Source: Sarcomyxa edulis (lineage: Eukaryota; Basidiomycota; Agaricomycetes; Agaricales; Mycenaceae). Taken from it: a stretch of DNA of 64,000 nt. Below the pieces are notes generated by a model that saw nothing but the letters and a program-made list of their open reading frames with translations, did not search any database and was not told the origin of the DNA. The position numbers and the translations under genes are program-made. Positions 37,085-48,493 of the stretch are shown one piece after another (the first letter of the stretch is position 1; every line of letters begins with the position of its first letter). The stretch is taken from positions 992,001 through 1,056,000 of the forward strand of contig QUOL01000007.1 in assembly GCA_009761415.1 (NCBI GenBank). Reading direction: 5' to 3'.

Positions 37085-39089
37085 AGTCGAGCCGGAAGAC
37101 TTTTAGCAAACACATCAATTGACAAGTAGACTATGGCGCTAGAAACGAAGGGGAGAAAGTTTCTGACGGTTAATTTTTTTTGCCTTTCCCGTTGCAAAGA
37201 CACGGAAGGCTGTATTTGACTTATACATTGTATTCTATTCTTTTAGCTAATAGTACCGCTCTATTCAAGACCATATCTTGGAACAGTTTCCAACAATCCC
37301 TCGTCATATCAGGACTAACGGTCATGGGCTGACTGACCTGTGTGGCTGGACAGTCAGACTATAAAGCTTGTCGTGCTACTCTAGGCCTGTTCTCTTCGCA
37401 ACGGCACATTCTGCAAGTCACATCTCACATTCACAACCGACATATGCATCTGACCTAGGTGTCCGATCCCTAGTCTTTTCTGGAACTACATCGAGTCGGC
37501 ACCGAGCTCGGCATTCCTGAGCGAGACCGTTCGTGAGACCTCACAGGGAGCAAATGAGGACATTGATCTAACAGGATTCTACGACATTCAGTCTCTGGTA
37601 CATGATTAGGACTCTAATAGGGGCCGTCGTCTCACGACGAGGTCTTCTCTGTTCCGAGTGTACGTACCACGTCGAGCGAGAACGAAATGTGGCGTCGTTG
37701 CTGTGAAACGTCTATCCTTGTACTTCGGAAGGGAACAACGGGCGTAAGGCGCTCTTCAATCCCAGAATTTACCATTTAGAACGTGAAGCTATATTCATCT
37801 GGGACCCAGATGTAGACTATACAGGGTTATGCGGCTATCCAATGGGATAAACAATCTTTCATACTATTCAAATAAGAAAAAGAATCGAGCCAGAATGATC
37901 GACGTCGGCGGGATAGCGGGCTACGCGCCTAGCTATGTCCTCTCTACCAACCGACTTTGACACATATCCGTATCCTGGACACGAGATTTCGACGCGTCTT
38001 TACGCGTCGTTATGTATCTGTACGCGTATGGAATTGGTTTTGAAAGGTTAAACACGCTTCTGAAAATCAAAGATAATATATGGAGGCGGACCAGTGGGCC
38101 GTCACGGTGCACGTGCGAAAGGTTTTTCCAACTGATATCCGCAGGTTGGCTCGGGTTTCCGGAAGAATTGAGGTCAATATGGAGATTGAACTAGTCCTGC
38201 ACAGTCACCCGCACTGAATTGGCCGTTGGGTGAGGGTCTACGGTGAACAAAGCACACAATTAGTGACATGTGAGACGTACTAAACGTCAGCGCAGGTGGG
38301 ATCTTGGTGGGATCCGTGATGGCCAAGTATCTTGTACTGCTTTATCACCATCTGAAAGACAAATTGAAGGATATGAAGTGAAAAGAGCACGCACCCCATC
38401 ATATCTACGAACATGTAGCCTGGCCCCTGGGGTTTTGCAAAATTCAGACGGTCCACACTATGCCTCTTGTGTCGATGTCAAATCCAACTCACAATCTGTC
38501 TCGGTTCCATTAGGAACCATGTTATCCGGGAGTTACTAGGCTGTATAGATCGGGAACAAGGGTAATAGGCGCCCAGAATCAAGCATATCGATAGGTATCG
38601 ATAGTCGCGTGAGAGTGAAGCCACAAGAATTCGGAAGTTCTGTGATGCCGCAGCGTACGTTGGATAGGTACATTTATGCTTATATTGTCAAGGGCATATG
38701 TAAGGTGCGGATACAAGGTGAATGGGCGGAAGTGTGAACGCTGATATCGTGGTGCTCTCTGGAGATGACCCTGCATCTGTCGAGCGTCAAAACATCCCCT
38801 TTTGTGCCAGAATTGCTGGGCCACAGCTTGATTGAGCGAGCTATCGTACGAATAGAAAGCGTAGTGAGCAGGAAGCGAGAGATTGAAGCTCGATGAAGAA
38901 TGGCCGAAAGGCAAGTGCCTTGATGGCGGATGGGCCATTCACACTTTCACACATAAAATTGAAAAATATATATAAAAGAAAAAAAAGGTATTATTTCTCA
39001 CCGTGTCCTCCTTCTCCCTCTTCCTCCTCAAGTAAAGCACTGCGTCAGGCAGCTGCTCGGCGGCACCACCTTTCTGTACTTCCTAGGAT
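37085..39089. other. Two kilobases without a convincing gene
   Basis: Short frames occur (38012-38194 plus, 38270-38539 plus, 38579-38938 minus) but none has a recognisable family or good splice partners. Three ACGCGT palindromes crowd into about 37991-38027. The 5' leader of the gene at 39090 probably begins near the A-rich run at 38965-38985. No tRNA or rRNA seen. Confidence 0.4.
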
Positions 39090-39866
39090 ATGCCTTCTCT
39101 ACGTCGTACCATCTCGTCCCCTTCTGTCCGTTCCTCGCCGTATCCTACTTCCCTCTCAAGTGCCAGTAATGGCGGGGCATCTCGGATACAAGGTCACGGA
39201 CAGAGACGTTCTTCGGGATCAGAAACTGTCAGCAGAAGAGTTCTAGCGGATATAGAATGGTATCGAGTCGCAGAGGGTCAGCGCGACCTTGAAGCTGAAC
39301 AGGAGTTGGAGGAACGCGACCAAAACCAGGCCCATGAACAGTTGCAAGAAGTTGTCCATGAGCATTTGGGTCATGCTACCTTTAGTGTGGCTGGCGATGA
39401 TCAAGGTGTTGAGCACCCATCGACGCAGTCGAGTCCTTGGGCGACTTATTCCCCTGGCTCGCCAGAGGTACGTACAGCGCCACATTCCTGATACACCATC
39501 ACTGATGTAGACTAATTTATTCTTTCTATGCAGCTGTTCCAGCTCGTACCTACTGCTCAGTTTGCTGCATTGTCTATCACCCCCCACACGCCCACACGCA
39601 GACATATCTCCCCTGAGTCGACATCGTCCTCTGTAGAGTCCACCCCTCAGGCCGCTGAGATTCCATTGGAGGGATTGAGCCTTGGGTTGAACTTGAGCTT
39701 TTCGGACGACGACCTGTCCGCTTTACCTGGACTCACGCGTACTTCGCGGTCCTTCGTCACCGTCCGTGCCTACTCGTTCGCTAACGCCAACGACGAGACT
39801 TCTGGATGTTACGCCGAGTTTCCCATCTCGCCAATCTCTGCCGATGCACCCGAGCTCTTCAACTGA
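39090..39866 (+). CDS. Conserved hypothetical, disordered Ser/Pro-rich protein
   Basis: Two exons (39090-39467, 39534-39866) encode about 236 residues. The N-terminus MPSLRRTISSPSVRSSPYPT is Ser/Arg-rich. An amphipathic acidic stretch (VLADIEWYRVAEGQRDLEAE with QELEERD) may form a helix or coiled coil. A region rich in Thr/Ser/Pro (TPHTPTRRHISPESTSSSVE) carries several SP/TP sites, so phosphorylation by proline-directed kinases is plausible (inference). The C-terminus has RTSRSFVTVRAYSFANANDE and ends PISADAPELFN. I have the impression that proteins starting this way recur in Agaricomycetes, but I cannot name a domain. A long pyrimidine-rich 3' region follows the stop. Confidence 0.65.
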
Positions 39867-40818
39867 GTTCTCAAGACTTCAGTCATCAAAACGGATTCAG
39901 TTCCTGTCTAAAATTTCCACTCCTCCATTGCATATCAACATCTTTTTTTGCCTGACACAATAACACGGCTCTCCATCACACAAGCCCATCACTCAAATCA
40001 CCTTACGTCGTTTCTACTGTCTTCTGTAACGACCACGAGCCTTACGTTTCTCTCGTCATCCACTTGAACTCTTGCCCATCGCATCGTTGCACGACACGAC
40101 TTCATGAACCATACCTTGCATTTATCGACTCAAGCCATTAGCTGCACACGACCCCCAGGCTTCATTTTATCAGCCAGAATCGGTCTTCACCCTTGTTATT
40201 TCAGATCCAGCTAATGCTCCTTACGAACGCGTATCGTTCTTCTGGTATATATCTTGCTTATTCCACCATCCCATTTATAACGTTCTCATCATCGATTTGA
40301 ATCGAAACAAAGTAGTTACAACCACTTCATCTTTCCATCATCATTGTAACAACTAGATATGCACACATCCATCCTCCTTCCTAGCTTTGCTCCTCTTGTT
40401 ATCCCTGGCTTCGTTCGCAAAACTGCTTTCCGACCGTGACGACTTCTTACGAATAGCTCTCCGTTTCCCCCTTGTTATCCTTTCACGACTCCAAAAGAGA
40501 CTACCGGTCTGTTGTGTTACTTGTACCTCCCGTGTTCTCCAACGACCACATCCGTGTTTTGAATAAAAATATTGTTGTGGGTTTCTGAACTTCGAGAAGT
40601 TGGTTGGGCCTTGAAAGTTTGTGAGAGGAAGAGCCGCATGCCATATGGATTATACCATTGATGATCGCGCGTATTCCAAGACCGACATGATCAAAATGGA
40701 TGACGGTAGAATAGAAGGCATACGCTCGATGTCATACACACGAGGTGGAGTAAATGGGACGAGGGAGGGAAAAAATCGAAGAATGGACCGCAAGCAACTC
40801 GAAGAAAATCACGAGGGA
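39867..40818. other. Pyrimidine-rich 3' flank of the hypothetical gene
   Basis: No gene. The first several hundred bases are C/T-rich on the plus strand with repeated CATC/CTTC motifs, likely a long 3' UTR, followed by A/G-rich sequence up to the stop of the convergent capping-enzyme gene. A short frame at 40621-40872 is not supported. Confidence 0.4.
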
Positions 40819-42622
40819 TCATCGTTTCATGCCCGCGACAATCTCGGGGCCTGCGACTTTGCTCCATGGTGATTGGGCAAGCGGACCGTAGCGGAACTCC
40901 ACTGGAGGCGGTTTAAGCGCAGGGGGTGGGCGTGACATTTGTGGTGGTCCTGGTCCTGGTCCTGGTCCTGGGGCGGTGGGTTGAGATGGCTGTCCATGAC
41001 GAGTTTTCCAGGCATTCCGGATTGCGTTAGATCGCGCGAGTAGCTGCGGGTGAGCGATCAGAGATGTGAAGGAATAGTCACTTGAAGCGATTGGATGGCT
41101 TACTGCTTCTTTCTCCACGCCCTCCGATATACTCTGTATGATGTTCTCGACGACACTTCGGTGGTTACCATTTGGTTTATCGTTCCTGAATCTCATCATT
41201 CGCCAGCGAGAAATTGCCGGGTCCCAGTGGACTTCCACGATGCGATCGTCAATTTGTTCCCCAGAGGCTTTCAACCTAGAATCACCCTATCAGCTCAGAG
41301 ATGATTGATGGTATGGAAGCACCACTCACTTTTCCCATTCTTCATCCTCGACGTACATCTCGTCGTACTGTTCGTACTTGGGCACTCCTCGATCGTCACC
41401 ACACCACACGTGCAGCGCAAAGACAGGTTTCGCATAAAAATCGGGGGTTTTGGAGTTAGACTGTGAAGGAGGGAATCTGAGAACAAGTTTGAAGTCAATT
41501 GAGTTCTCGGAGGGTGGTTTCCACTTGAGTCTGAGCATCGGGATACAGTCAAGATTAGCGTATAGATGAACAAGCAGAAACGTACATATTAGTGTCAGTT
41601 CCAGGGGTATATGGCGTATTTACGCAGGTATAGATGAGACCGTCGTTCCCATGTTGCAGAGCTGGTATGTCGGTGAGAAAGACTTTCTCGAGATGATAGG
41701 AGAGCCCAATCTCCTTGACTTTGATACTATGGCAAAAACAAAGGCTATGAGCGAAACGCGACGCGTTGTTGGGAAAAGACGCACTCGAATGGTTGACTAG
41801 CAGCCATGTGAGGATGATCTCGCAACATCTTTGCATAGGGTTTGTAGAACCACTCTTTGAGGCGCTGCGTCATTCATCAGTTATATATACAAGAGTTGGT
41901 CGACGAGAAGAACGCACTCCATATCGTTTATCCAACGGGCGCGACATGACATTCTGGTCATCTACCACTAAACAATCGAAGGCTAGAAATCGTAATGTTT
42001 CCTGAACATATATTAGATTGAGTATTCATGCGATGAAGGATTTGAGACAGACAGACTTTGCGTGTTCGCGGGTCAGTGTCAATCACTAATTCGCCGTCTA
42101 CGAGAGTGTTTCCTAGTGACCGTGCCGGATTCTCGTGGTGAGGAAAGAAGAGACCGAAAACTTGGCGATAAGTATTGTGTCGGTCAATCTAAAGGGGCGA
42201 TGGTTCGTATAAGGAACATTTGCTGAAGGGAATGCATACGCACTAGATACACTTCTTGCTCGTTTGCAGCAGTTCGAACCAAGAAGAGAACCCGAATACC
42301 GTCTGATTTCTCGCAAACCCAGAAACTGTTGAATGATTCGCTACATTAGCAGTACATCCAAAAGCTGGTCAATACGCCACACACTCCTCATGTTCGAGCT
42401 TTTCGAGATCTCTGACTCCAAAACTGACTGGCTGACTGGCTGGAAACCTTTGAAGACATTTCGACATGAGAATCATAGATCATATATAGAGTGATTGCTC
42501 CGAAAAGTAGCCTACCTGTCATTATCTACTTTGCACAGCCTGGCTACTTCGCCCTTGAGGTATAATTCTTGGTCACAGCGGTGCGGAACGAGAAGACCAG
42601 GGATATCCGGAATTCGATGCAT
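40819..42622 (-). CDS. CEG1: mRNA guanylyltransferase (capping enzyme alpha subunit)
   Basis: Transfers GMP to the 5' diphosphate end of nascent mRNA in the nucleus. The start is placed at ATG 42622: exon 1 reads MHRIPDIPGLLVPHRCDQEL and then LKGEVARLCKVDNDR, followed by FPASQPVSFGVRDLEKLEHE after an intron. The next exon holds FWVCEKSDGIRVLFLV, where KSDG is motif I and its Lys forms the covalent GMP adduct. Further exons include DGELVI-like sequence, LRLKWKPPSENSIDFKLVLR (motif V) and HVWCGDDRG. The OB-fold end is IVEVHWDPAISRWRMMRFRN with DKPNGNH. A hexanucleotide GGTCCT repeat near 40947-40970 produces a GPGPGPGP run in the C-terminal tail. It ends at 40819. Confidence 0.9.
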
Positions 42623-42933
42623 TCATGTGGTGGCAATAAGGGTACTGCGAGCGTATATAGTGAGAGCAGTCGAGGAGCGCTCAAAGCAAGCTCAAAGAGT
42701 AGAGTTTCCGAGTCAAGTTTCAAATTTTCTCGATTTAGACGTATTGGTCCGATCGCTGCAACTCAAGTGCACGCGTAATGGAGAGGCAGTGCTCAGGCTG
42801 GCGTTGTACCACAAAGTAGAGAAGAAAGGCGATTCATAAGGATTCATATAACAACGAGACAGGCTCAGTCTCTAACAATAGTACAGCGAAGAATGAAGAA
42901 AAACAAAACAAGGACGGCCAACAACTAAAACGT
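42623..42933. other. Intergenic between CEG1 and SKP1
   Basis: About 310 bp upstream of the capping enzyme and downstream of SKP1, both on the minus strand. No gene seen. Confidence 0.4.
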
Positions 42934-43732
42934 TCATCGGTCCTCTGCCCATTCCTGGAAGATAAAGATCAGTCAAAGTTGCGTTTGTGGGGTCAAACGA
43001 GCGGTACTCACATTCTCCTTCTTGATCTGAGCCTGATAGACGAAATGAGGTCAGAAGGGATAATCTGGAGATATAAACACAAGGAGTCGTACCTCCTCTT
43101 CAGGGGTAAAGTCATTGACGATGTTGAACAGTTTTCGGATTTCCTCGGGTGTCTTTCCCTTGATCATGTTGGCTACGGTCTTGCAACCAACATCACTGTG
43201 ATAGAGTCGCGTAATTGAGAACGCGAGCGTAATCGCGCTCATTAGAAAGAACTCACAGGAGGGATTTGATATCGAGGTAGTTGGCGGCCAGAATAATCTC
43301 GAAGAGCATCTCTTGATCGACAGTGATGAATTTTTGATCCCACTCGCTGATATCAGTTGTGCGCTTCCGGGTCTCATCCTGACTCTGATCGGCATCGGCA
43401 GCAGGAAGAGGTTCGCCGCGATGGTGTTCGCAATATTCAAGAACCTGTAATGATGCAAGTTTTAGCGATTGCCACTCCACAAAAAGGGAGGTATATCTCG
43501 TGTGGGGACATTTGAAAACGCACCTTCTTCAGGACACTCGAGGAGACGTTGGGAAGAGGAATGGGTTGATCAGTTTCGCCAACATCTAGGTCAAGAGGAG
43601 TGAATAACGAAAGTCAATCTTGCAAATGAAGTACCTCTCACCTTCCAACATGTTCTTGATGAGTACACTCCGCTCGACGATATCTTTGTCGGTCACGAAT
43701 TGCTCGTTGTCGGAAGTTACAAGGAGAACCAT
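42934..43732 (-). CDS. SKP1: SKP1, SCF ubiquitin ligase adaptor
   Basis: Links F-box proteins to cullin-1 in SCF ligases and also serves at kinetochores. Five exons from ATG 43732: [20 protein letters not shown] begins the BTB-like fold, with [11 protein letters not shown], then [20 protein letters not shown], then [14 protein letters not shown] and [20 protein letters not shown] plus NYLDIKSLL. The final exons are [33 protein letters not shown] and the C-terminal ENEWAEDR, the F-box-binding end found in SKP1 across eukaryotes. Length (about 160 residues) is normal. The 178-bp gap to the plus-strand bL27m gene is a shared promoter. Confidence 0.95.
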
Positions 43733-43910
43733 TTTGAGTGAGATATGGAGGATTGAGAGTTGAGAGTTGAGCGAGATGGGCGTTAGGGATTGAGGAGATG
43801 AGACAACAGCGTGGTTTGTTTTTATCACCCCGCCGGAGATAGCCGTAAGACGAGCCACCCTCTAACCGAGTCAACATTATTGTACGAAAAACGAAGCCAC
43901 TCGCACCCGG
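43733..43910. promoter_or_regulatory. Shared divergent promoter, SKP1 / MRPL27
   Basis: Divergent start codons at 43732 and 43911 leave 178 bp. No clear TATA box seen. Confidence 0.5.
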
Positions 43911-44516
43911 ATGTCTTTCCTGCCTCGCTGTTTGCAAGTGCCAAAGAGCCCTTTCTCGTTACTAGGTACGCTCGACTCGTAGTTTCTACATTTTCGAACG
44001 ATTTTACTGACTTTTTGCCTTGTTTTTAGGTGCTATACGTACCGCTACCAAGCGGGCTGGCGGTACAGTGCGCAACCATGGAGGTTCGCCCGGTAAACGT
44101 TTGGGTGTCAAGAAGTTCTCAGGTGAGTCAGATATCGCAATAGCAGGGACAGCTTGTTGAGCCATCTCCATCCAGATCAATATGTGATACCTGGAAACAT
44201 CGTCGTTCGACAACGCGGTACCGTTTTCCATCCAGGACAGCACGTACGTCCATTCTCTCGCCTTTCTTTGGACGTGCACTCTCACAACGTGTTGCTTTAG
44301 GTCAAGATGGGTCGAGACCATACCATATATGCTATGGTCCCAGGCTTCGTTCGCTTCTACAAACAGAAATGGTTAAGAGGAGAACGAAAGTTTGTTGGGG
44401 TGGTCCGTGAGCGTGGCGAGGTACTGCCTCGCGACGACGTAGATCTCGGTCGTAGTCGGTACTGTGACCTTGTGAACCTCAATAGCTCCACTCCACAGAC
44501 TCTTGTTCGAGCTTGA
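43911..44516 (+). CDS. MRPL27: Mitochondrial ribosomal protein bL27m
   Basis: Large-subunit mitoribosomal protein near the peptidyl transferase centre. Four exons from ATG 43911: MSFLPRCLQVPKSPFSLLG is a basic leader of the mitochondrial type, then AIRTATKRAGGTVRNHGGSP and GKRLGVKKFS, the bL27 signature. The next exon is DQYVIPGNIVVRQRGTVFHP, and the last is KMGRDHTIYAMVPGFVRFYK with a fungal C-terminal extension ending NSSTPQTLVRA. The GTVRNHGGSPGKRLGVK block is definitive for the family. Confidence 0.93.
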
Positions 44517-44713
44517 TATACCCTTGGCCACATCCTTCCACTTGAAAGATAGACTTGTTCCCCGTCCAGCGCCGAAATGGACGTCTAAAAACACGTTGGC
44601 GGCTTCAAAGCGACTGAGTACAATTGTCGGTGAGCTCGGATGCTTGTATTGCTAAAAATAGAACATGAGAAACAGACACACCTCACGACCTTGCCCCCAA
44701 CGCTCACCACAGC

Positions 44714-45658
44714 ATGGCAGACGCAACCTCAAACACAGCAAAGCTGTCGATAACCCCTTTGAAAAGTAGTGGTGCGTGGATTATCGGCAGTCATGGTCTC
44801 ATCTAACTGTTTTGTGATCTCTAGAAATTCCTGCAGAGGATGCCATCATAGCATCAGCGGAAGCTCTCCTTGATTCAACTTCATCTTGGAAAGTCGGAAA
44901 GACGTATCACAAACAAGTAAAAACCCTACACCGACCAAAAGGTCCTGATGACGGCGCTCCCTGGCATTGTCGAATCAGCGAACATGCTAGCGACGATGCA
45001 ACGTTTGATCAGTTCTGGGAGAAATTGGGCAAGAACAAGGCTATCAACGAGAAAGAGTCAGTCTCATCTACAGATTCTTGTATTCAACAACATTCTGACC
45101 CGCTTTCCATTAGATTTATACCCGACATAAAGAAAGTGACGCTCGTCAAAACGATCTCTCCCACACAGTCGATATGGACGCTCTACTATACGTTCCCTCC
45201 CCCCGTATCCCCGCGTGTCTTTACGGAACTCCAAATAGTCCATCTCAAAGAATCGACTCCCCGAACTGGGTTCGTACATCTTACCCGTTCTTCGTACTGA
45301 GGATTCGATTAACGAGACAGTCTAGTATCATCGTTTCTATCCCAGTAGACCTCTCTTCACCAGAAGACAAGGATCTGGCCAAACTCGAAGAAAAGGGCGT
45401 GAAGGGACGCTACGTCAGCGTTGAACGTATCACGGAACTTGAGAACGGCAAGGTAGAATGGAAAATGGCTACCTCTAGCACGCCAGGTGGAAGCATACCA
45501 AATTTCGTCGTCGAGAGCACAATGGCTAGCAAGATTGCAGAGGTAATCAGTTGCTCCGCGTTGTAATATGTCGCAGTTGCTGATTCTTCCACCAGGATGT
45601 CCCGCATTTCCTGAAATGGCTACACGGCCTGCCGAAGGAATCCGAATCCAAGGCATAA
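44714..45658 (+). CDS. START-like DUF3074 protein
   Basis: Probable lipid- or hydrophobic-ligand-binding protein; ligand and role unknown. Exons from ATG 44714: MADATSNTAKLSITPLKSS, IPAEDAIIASAEALLDSTSS with WKVGKTYHKQVKT, WHCRISEHASDDATFDQFWE, then FIPDIKKVTLVKTISPTQSI with WTLYYTFPPPVSPRVFTELQ. The last exons are IIVSIPVDLSSPEDKDLAKL, GVKGRYVSVERITELENGKV, ATSSTPGGSIPNFV and DVPHFLKWLHGLPKES. VSPRVFTELQ, TSSTPGG and the terminal VPHFLKWL are, to my knowledge, the conserved blocks of DUF3074. It is convergent with the glutamine-synthetase-like gene, with 152 bp between stops. Confidence 0.8.
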
Positions 45659-45810
45659 ACATGGACCTTATGGATTGTGCCGATACGCATATACCCATTT
45701 CTTCAATTTGTATTGGTTACAACCGTGATGGACAACAAAGTACTGGTATAACCATCTTCTACAACGCTACGACGCGTTTACATCCTACAAATGAGTTGTA
45801 CACGTCTTTT

Positions 45811-48098
45811 TCATGCCAGTTCAAGATAACGTTCGACTATCAAGAATAAATGTGTCAGAAGAGAGTGGGCAAATCGAAAAGGACTGATACAATAACTCAC
45901 CTTCCCAGTTCGTCACAGCTTCGTTCCACGCTTTCACTTCATGATCTCTGGTACCACCAAAGTGATCCACGAAATCATTGCCAAACATGCCTGGTTCTCT
46001 TGCAATACTCTCAGGGCGCATCATTCTTGTCGTGGCAGACTCCAGAGACAATGGCAACATCTTGACCTTTGAGACAAATATAACATGAACAATGAATGTC
46101 AAATCTCAAGGAACGAACACGTACCTTTCCATTCAACTTATCCTCCAGCGTAAAATGACTGATAGGCGGGGTGGTCAACTTCAGTTTCTTGTCGATACCT
46201 CGAAGTCCTAGTAAGAAGATGGCGCTCAAGGCGAAGTAGGGATTCATGTCTGCTCCAGGAACGCGCACTTCGAGTCGAGTTGCGGATGGAGGAACAGAGG
46301 GAGGGGAGATGATGCGGATAGAGGCGGCACGGGAGTCGTAGCCATATGTGATGGCGTTCGGAGCCCAGAAGGCTTCTCCGCCAACTAGACGCTTGTAGCC
46401 GTTAATGGTCGGGACCAACTATTCGAAGGAGGGAGATCAGGGTTTGATATTGGGCATACAGTCAAAACGATCAAGATGACTGACCATAGGCATGACTGTG
46501 AATTGAGGATAATGTTTAGGACTATGTTACCATGTAACTGGAGAAGACACTTACCGTCAGCGATACCATCCAGGACACCAGCGAGGAACCATTCGCCTTC
46601 CTGGCTCATGAATTTCGTATCCGAGAACGCTGCATCAGCTCGGCCCTGAGCTCGCTCAGCGTCCGAAACAGCGAATACGCTCTTCCCCGCACTATCTCTC
46701 AGGGAGACATGTACGTGGCTGAAGATATAATCAGTACGCGATGGTCAGAGTCAAGAGGAACTAACACGAAACGTACCCACTACATCCTGGGAGCTATATA
46801 TGATGTTTAGTGGTCTTCTTCAGCACTTCATGATAGAAAGAAACTCACGTTACCCCACGGTTTCGCCATGAAACTAGGGACGATCTCCCGTCTCATACCT
46901 AAGCTCTTGGCCAGAAATTTGAACAAGATGGCATTGTCGGCCATTCTTACTGCAGACGTATATGCTAGTGCGGTCTCAAACACACCGGGCCCTGTTTCGG
47001 TATCTGGAAACAAGACAATGTTTAGGATTGGGATTGGGATTGGGAATCGATTTATGGTGGAGACTTACGGTGGCCTTCAATTTCTATCCCAAACTTGGCT
47101 CCTTCGTCAAAGAGTTCGTGGAAATACTCGTTGTTCAATTGGGTGCGTAGTAGAGAGTAACCGTGCACTAAGCGACACACGTTATGAACGCGAGTCTTAG
47201 ACGAGGGACTGAATTATGCACATACTTCCAGGAGTCAAGGGATCCAGATCCATGAATTTCTTCTCAGCGAGGGTTTTTGGAGTTTCTGTGATGCAGTTCA
47301 GGTGCCTGTCGAGAATAAGGGAGAAATATGCATACCCTTGAAGTTGAAATACTTTGTGAAGGTCATTAGAATGATAGGTAATGATAATGATCGTGCATAC
47401 TAACCTCGTATTCGACACCAGCATAACACTCTCGTCCGATTGCGGCAGCCCTTTCGGTTGTGATCTTCAATATTCCGCGAGGATCGACGACAAGCGGGTC
47501 TTTCGTCTCGGGATCTAAGAAGGACACCAAGAAAAAGGGAACATCGTTCTCCCAAGGGATTCGTCTGTATGTTGACAGATCGATGACAGCGACTAAGTCA
47601 CGATAACCGTTGGCTTTGTTCGAGATCAACAGTTCTTTGCGGTATACGGTATCGTGGATATCCCAGCCGCTGCATTCGGTTTTCGTCAGTGTAACCTTGG
47701 GCAGGTATCGAGAGAGGAGCGTACAAGATCACGCTGCAGAATCCAAAGCCATCGGAAGTTGCAGCACTGAGGAACTTGTCCTTGGACTAGATAGGCGTGT
47801 GGTCAGAATGGATCAGATATGCATTGAGAAAGGTTCGTCTTACCATAAATTTGCCACGAAGAACACCATCAACTGCGGGGCAAGAATCAGAGATGAACTA
47901 CATATAAGTCGTATGCCAAAAGACGGATGCTCACCATCAATGCCTGCCAAAGTGTCGGGTGTAAGCAGATAAGAAACCAAGCATCCCAGCGAATTGGGCT
48001 AGCTGACCTGCAACTTTGACTTTGATATCATTCTTCAAGAGCGCTTTGAGGTCGTCCAGCGACTTTGGCGCGTTTGTTGTAGCGATTCCTCCGGCCAT
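45811..48098 (-). CDS. Glutamine-synthetase-like ligase (PuuA/FluG type)
   Basis: ATP-dependent amide ligase of the GS catalytic fold, but not the ordinary eukaryotic glutamine synthetase. From ATG 48098: MAGGIATTNAPKSLDDLKAL, then IDVDGVLRGKFM, whose DxxG-x-xRGK pattern is shared with bacterial gamma-glutamylpolyamine synthetases and the FluG C-terminal domain. Next come DKFLSAATSDGFGFCSVIFG with WDIHDTVY, VDPRGILKITTERAA, GYSLLRTQLNNEYFHELFDE, FGIEIEGHHTETGPGVFETA and FMAKPWGN. The catalytic GCSGHVHVSLRD block (His that binds ATP), INGYKRLVGGEAFWAPNAIT, and SRAASIRIISP with ATRLEVRVPGADMNPYFALS complete it. Nine or so exons; the last ends VERYLELA. The substrate amine cannot be told from sequence; polyamine, as in PuuA, is one possibility. 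Confidence 0.85.
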
Positions 48099-48493
48099 GG
48101 ATGTGATGGGGGTATGTAATGAGTTTCGGGTGTAATTGGAAAGTACTTATGTAGGGCTCGCTCGGGTGGAAAGCTGGTATGATGCGGGATGAAGGAAGGA
48201 AGGAATGATAACGGCGTACTTTCCAATTAGACGCGTTCTGATAGAGGAGTGTTCCCGATTGGGCGTGTTTTCCTTGTGGGCGTGATCGAACGCGTCCAAA
48301 TATTTTACCCGCTAAGCGACGCGTCTCGGGCAGACTCAAGGACTGATAGTGATATCAAGTCGATATTAATGCGCGATAAATGAAGGAATCTGTTAAAAAT
48401 ATAGGTGCGGAAGGGAATGTGCGAACGAAAGCTTCATGAAAGACTATGCTACAGTTATGGGTATGGGGTGAAATAAAAGTGGAAGGGAAGTCA
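48099..48493. other. Upstream region of the glutamine-synthetase-like gene
   Basis: No gene. Three ACGCGT hexamers (about 48231, 48291 and 48319) lie within 240 bp upstream of the ATG at 48098. They match the MBF (MCB) site core, but the hexamer is common in this genome's spacers. Confidence 0.4.

Noticed and set aside
38579..38938. 119-codon minus-strand ATG frame
   Set aside because: No recognisable domain, biased His/Arg composition, no splice partners; likely chance.
37085..39089. Searched for tailoring enzymes (DUF3328 oxidase, methyltransferase, peptidase) next to the repeat-peptide gene
   Set aside because: None found on either strand; the nearest real genes (RidA and a disordered hypothetical) give no hint of a biosynthetic cluster.
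40945..40975. GGTCCT tandem repeat considered as an independent repeat element
   Set aside because: It is coding low-complexity sequence (a Gly-Pro run) in the capping enzyme C-terminus.
47023..47048. Telomere-like GGATTG repeats (about four units)
   Set aside because: They lie in an intron of the glutamine-synthetase-like gene, are too few, and are a plain short tandem repeat rather than an interstitial telomere.
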